A DNA stretch of 64,000 nucleotides from Leguminivora glycinivorella (Eukaryota > Arthropoda > Insecta > Lepidoptera > Tortricidae). The stretch's first letter is position 1. The number at the start of each line of letters is the position of its first letter. The position numbers were made by a program, and so were the translations under genes. Where the stretch lies: positions 9,293,001-9,357,000 of the forward strand of contig NC_062983.1 in NCBI RefSeq assembly GCF_023078275.1. The letters run 5' to 3'. A model generated the notes under the pieces. That model made no database searches. It had not been told where the DNA came from and saw only the letters and a list, made by a program, of their open reading frames with translations. Below, in pieces: positions 60,274 to 64,000 of this stretch.

Positions 60274-61369
60274 AAGAACAAATATAAAAATATATATAGT
60301 TTATTCATAGACAGCTGAACGGCTTTATCAATTTGGCTACGAGAAAGTGACATTTAATCACGCGTATTATGAATGAGCTAATCACAATCGGGTACTTGGT
60401 AATTGGCACAATCGGGTACTATTTACGTATTTATGAATGAGATAAAGCTAAGCTAATAAAAAAATTATAAATGCGCCTTTTGCGGCAATCTGTTCTTATG
60501 AATTGTGCAATGTGTACTCAGTGTCCTCAAATATTATGGACGCTTAATAGGTGAGTTCTAAGATACATAATTTGGAGCGCACCACGAGCACAAAGTATAC
60601 TTGTAAAGTATATCTTGTTTTAAACTTCACCGGCCTGTAAATCCCTAGTATAGGTTCAACATGTAAACTCCTTCTTGAAAGCTTTTATTTATATCCTGTT
60701 CTTAGTTATGCTTGGTACTGTGTTTATATTCTTATTGTATCTTTGTAAGAACACTAGCTTTTACCCGCGGCTTCGCCCGCGTAATAAAAATATTCTTACT
60801 GAAACGTTTACAAAAAATAAGATTTTCATTTGGATCCGTAGGTTTCTTTGTAGGTACATCTGTCCGCGATTATTTCGATTCAGGTAAAGCGGGGCAATTC
60901 TCGACTGGGGGGCCATTGTAACTGATCTATTTGCTGTACGGTCCGGTTTTGGCTGACCTTACACATATTACTATCGTTTTTAAAGAAATTCTTGCAATGA
61001 TTGTAGAATTGTTACACAGCGACCACAGCGTAGGTATTAGGTACGAATATGTATGAATTTTACCTATATAAATATTTATACTGGGGAAACTTCATACAAC
61101 CCACATAGCCAGTATCTCGACGCTGTGGTCGGTAGGGTAAAAAGTACTTCCTTGCATTATCGCTTACAATTTTTTCCATTTTGCTTATACTTATTGCAAA
61201 CGTAAACATATAAAAGGCAAGCAAACAACGATTTTCTTACAGCACATTGAATGTAATAGTTATTACGGATGCAGGATACTTGCCGATGCCTACTTACTAA
61301 TCCCTTCCCACTGAGCTACCTGCATTTTACACTGCCTAGATATCGATTGCCGACCGATTATTCCGACCC

Positions 61370-61619
61370 CAATCCCTATTCTTATCCCCGTCCCTATCTC
61401 TATCTTTGTCCCCGTCCCCGTCCCCGTCCCTGTCCCCGTCCCTCCCCTATGCCTATCCCCGTCCCCTATTTTTATCCCTATTTCTACCCCTATCCCTATC
61501 CCTATCCCTATCCCTATCCCTATCATTATCCCTATCCCTATTCCTAACCCTGTCGCTGTCCCTGTCCCTGTCCCTGTCCTTGTCCCTGTCCCTGGCCCTG
61601 TCCCTGTCCTTGCCCCTGT
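61370..61619 (+). repeat. CCCTAT/CCCCGT/CCCTGT hexanucleotide array
   Basis: About 40 hexamers in three blocks: TCCCCG-rich, then TCCCTA-rich, then TCCCTG-rich. They give Tyr-Pro or Ser-Leu repeats in the open frames. The unit is not the insect telomere repeat TTAGG. Confidence 0.9.
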
Positions 61620-62595
61620 AAAATTATCATGCTAGGAGGTGAACTTTGAAAAATCCTTTCTTAGTGCTCCTCTAAGGAACTTCCGTGTCAATTTGAAATC
61701 TCTTGAACCAGAAGTAAAGATAAAAACTAAAGCTATACTTATGGCTATTTTGGATATTTTAACCCCATTGCACAACAACAGGGGAGAAAATTTCTTTTCC
61801 ACCTCATTAGATTTTAAAATCGTTGTATTTATCGTGATCAGCGACCCGATAAACCATAAAAACGATACCCATATTGTGTTTTTGACTTTACCCCCTTTGC
61901 ACCCCTTTAGGGGTCAAATTTTCAAAAAACCTGAAACATGTATTTAGTCATATGTCTTTAGGAATCTTCCTGTGAAGTTTCGAATAAAATAGTCAAACTA
62001 ATCTTGTTTCCCCATACAAACTTTGAACCCCCATTTCACCCTTTTAAAAGGAGAATTTTGAAAAATCCTTTCTTAGTGCTCCTCTACGCCATATAAGGAA
62101 CTTATGTGCCAAATTTGATATCTCTAGGACCAGCGGTTTCGGCTGTGTATTGATATATCAATCAGTCAGTCAATATCTTCTTTTATATATTTAAACCCCA
62201 TTGCACCACAACAGGGGAGAAGGTATTTCACTTCCGCCTCGTTAGATTTTAAAAACGTTGTATTTATCGTGATCAGCGACCCGATAAACCATAAAAACGA
62301 TACCCATATTGATTTTTTGACTTTATCACCCCCTTTTCACCCTTTTAGGGGTTAAATTTTCAAAAAACCTGAAACACGTATTCAGTCATATGTCTTAAGG
62401 AATCTTCCTGTGAAGTTTCGAATAAAATAGTCAAACTAATCTTGTTTCCCCATACAAACTTTGAACCCCCATTTGACCCCCTTAGGAGGTGAATTTTGGA
62501 AAATCCTTTCTTAGTGCTCCTCTACACTATATAAGGAACCTACGTGCCAAATTTGAAATCTCTAGGATGAGCGGTTTCGGCTGTGCGTTGATATG

Positions 62596-62643
62596 TCAGT
62601 CAGTCAGTCAGTCAGTCAGTCAGTCAGTCAGTCAGTCAGTCAG
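62596..62643 (+). repeat. CAGT tetranucleotide microsatellite
   Basis: Twelve perfect CAGT units follow a GCGTTGATATGT segment. A shorter, decayed version is at about 62161-62172 at the equivalent place of the previous ~420-bp unit. Confidence 0.92.
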
Positions 62644-62667
62644 CTTCTTCTTTTATATATTTAGATA

Positions 62668-64000
62668 GATAGAAGATTGGCGGCTTAATCTTTCTTGAGA
62701 ACGATAAGTTTAGTCTTATTTGTGACATACTCGTAGTAAAGTGCGATATTTCGGTCTACGTTGACCTTACGATACGCGTGAGCACGAAGGTCTGACATGA
62801 CGGCAGACGCTCGCGAATCTGCTCAATGTTTGACGTTAGTTGTATACGTAGCTAATTCGTCATTGATTTGCGTATTGTTTCCGGTACTATGAGACAAGTA
62901 CCTACTACAGTTTACAAAATAATTGTGGATTTCCATTATGTCAGGATCGTTTCTTATGTTTCATGTGAGGGGCATTTTGCTGTTGGTCGTGCAATTGTTT
63001 TATAAATATTACAGTACCTAAATAATAAAAACAATCAATTTATGAAAATTTATGATTGATATCGTTTATCATCGCGTCACATTATTTAAAAAACATAATA
63101 TAAAAAAATTGCAAGGTATATTACATTTTATAACGGATACAGAAGGAAATTTAATCATACCCTGTCCGAATACCCAGATTCTAATTTTAGACAATAATTA
63201 AAGGATGTACTCATCACGCCATATGAAAACGAAATAAAACAATTAAACGTGTTTACGCGAAAAACCGTAAATTATTTGAAAGACTTTAATTGCTTAAGCG
63301 CCAATGCCAATGACCTGAAATTTAAATTTTACGATAGTTTTAACTCGGGCATATAGTAACAGCAAGTAAAGTAATACAAATAGTATCTATTGCTATTTCT
63401 TAGTCGTTGTCGCTTAACCGATTATTAATCAAAAGCATCACGTCACGCCATCTAAACAAATATATTATTTTTACGGAGTTATTTATCTTTGCTAATAAAA
63501 ATTTATATAACGGTCCAATTGCCAGTGCCACGATATGATTGTTGAGATAAATTCATCTTCTTTAGGTCCAACTTTTTGAAATATTAGCTCTTCAATTTAT
63601 TTTTATGGAACAAATTGGCAAGTATTGGAAAGTATAATCAAACGAAAATGATTGATAGTGCTTACATTCTATCTAGTAATAACCCTAGGGCGCTATTATG
63701 ATTATTTGGATATTCTGGGCATTCTGGTGAAGTTGCTAGTTGCTAGTAAATTCCACATGTTTCTTAAAAAATCACAGACATGATCAACACAAGAGAATTC
63801 AGGTATAACAACGACCAACTCATCTCCGCTGTCATTGCCGAAGTAAAAACCTTGACGGTTTTTTTCTTCATTGAAAAAGTAGGTACTGAAGTGCAGAACT
63901 GTTAAATTCTCATTAAGGAACGAGGAAATTATTTTTCCTTACACAGAAAGTTTCTTTAACTCATCGCCCACAAAATGTAACATTTTAATAAAGTTAGTAA
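62668..64000. other. Intron or intergenic sequence, no gene recognised
   Basis: AT-rich to the window end, with no convincing exon on either strand. Confidence 0.4.

Larger units (their letters stand above)
60748..62667 (+). repeat. Composite repeat region, possible single transposable element
   Basis: It starts CTAGCTTTTACCCGCGGCTTCGCCCGCG, a lepidopteran repeat signature broken here for length as CTAGCTTTTACCCGCGG / CTTCGCCCGCG. It ends in a CAGT run and CTTCTTCTTTTATATATTTA. Between 61630 and 62590 a ~420-bp unit repeats about 2.5 times: CCTTTCTTAGTGCTCC near 61659, 62068 and 62505, and GATCAGCGACCCGATAAACC near 61837 and 62268. The open frames are low-complexity or repeat-derived. Confidence 0.6.
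44087..64000 (-). other. sima: HIF-1alpha upstream intron, at least 19.9 kb
   Basis: No exon encoding bHLH, PAS-A or early PAS-B could be recognised on the minus strand up to the window end. The canonical upstream exon therefore probably lies outside, and the intervening DNA is intron. Many repeats occupy it. One candidate alternative first exon (49757-49805) is listed separately. Confidence 0.6.

Noticed and set aside
61370..61619. Interstitial telomere repeat
   Set aside because: Hexamers are CCCTAT/CCCTGT/CCCCGT. The lepidopteran telomere unit is TTAGG (CCTAA).
61269..61621. Tyr-Pro and Ser-Leu repeat frames
   Set aside because: They are translations of a hexanucleotide microsatellite.

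Overview
The window is nuclear DNA of an insect, almost certainly a ditrysian moth or butterfly. It is AT-rich and has very long introns. It carries lepidopteran-style tRNA-derived SINEs, RTE-type LINE 3' ends with ATC tails, a CR1/Jockey-like LINE, a Helitron-like element and many short inverted-repeat elements. I see no bacterial, viral or organellar genes.

One host gene is recognisable: the 3' half of the hypoxia-inducible factor alpha gene (HIF-1alpha, Drosophila similar/sima) on the minus strand. An exon at 43942-44086 encodes the end of PAS-B. Its splice phase fits the next exon at 8454-8662, so these two exons flank an intron of about 35.3 kb. Exons at 8135-8349 (oxygen-dependent degradation motif LxxLAP) and 7742-8056 follow, separated by introns of 80-104 bp. 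The last exon (7429-7661) encodes a HIF-like C-terminal activation domain, but as assembled it is one nucleotide out of phase with the exon before it. The bHLH, PAS-A and first part of PAS-B are not recognisable between 44087 and 64000; they probably lie beyond the window.

Layout. 1-7.4 kb: downstream of the gene, with SINEs, a MITE, two copies of a ~540-bp interspersed repeat (called R1 here) and a 120-bp minisatellite. 7.4-8.7 kb: four 3' exons. 8.7-43.9 kb: the giant intron, with a CpG-rich promoter-like block (11.3-12.2 kb), an R1 copy split by a Helitron-like insertion (18.0-19.0 kb), two 120-bp minisatellite arrays in opposite orientation (19.05-20.34 and 20.80-22.92 kb), and a LINE (24.7-32.6 kb) split inside its reverse transcriptase by a ~3.2-kb composite satellite that contains three long hairpins. 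An RTE 3' fragment and a TTAA-flanked MITE follow. 43.9-64 kb: the PAS-B exon and upstream intron, with three back-to-back tandem repeats (47.3-48.6 kb), several MITEs, two further R1 copies, a GC-rich block (50.74-51.04 kb), a SINE with perfect target-site duplications and a composite repeat region (60.7-62.7 kb).

The gene is a transcription factor that senses oxygen through hydroxylation of a proline in its degradation domain. Everything else appears to be intronic or intergenic repeat DNA, some of it arranged so that intronic transcription would give long double-stranded RNA. Boundaries of old repeats are approximate.
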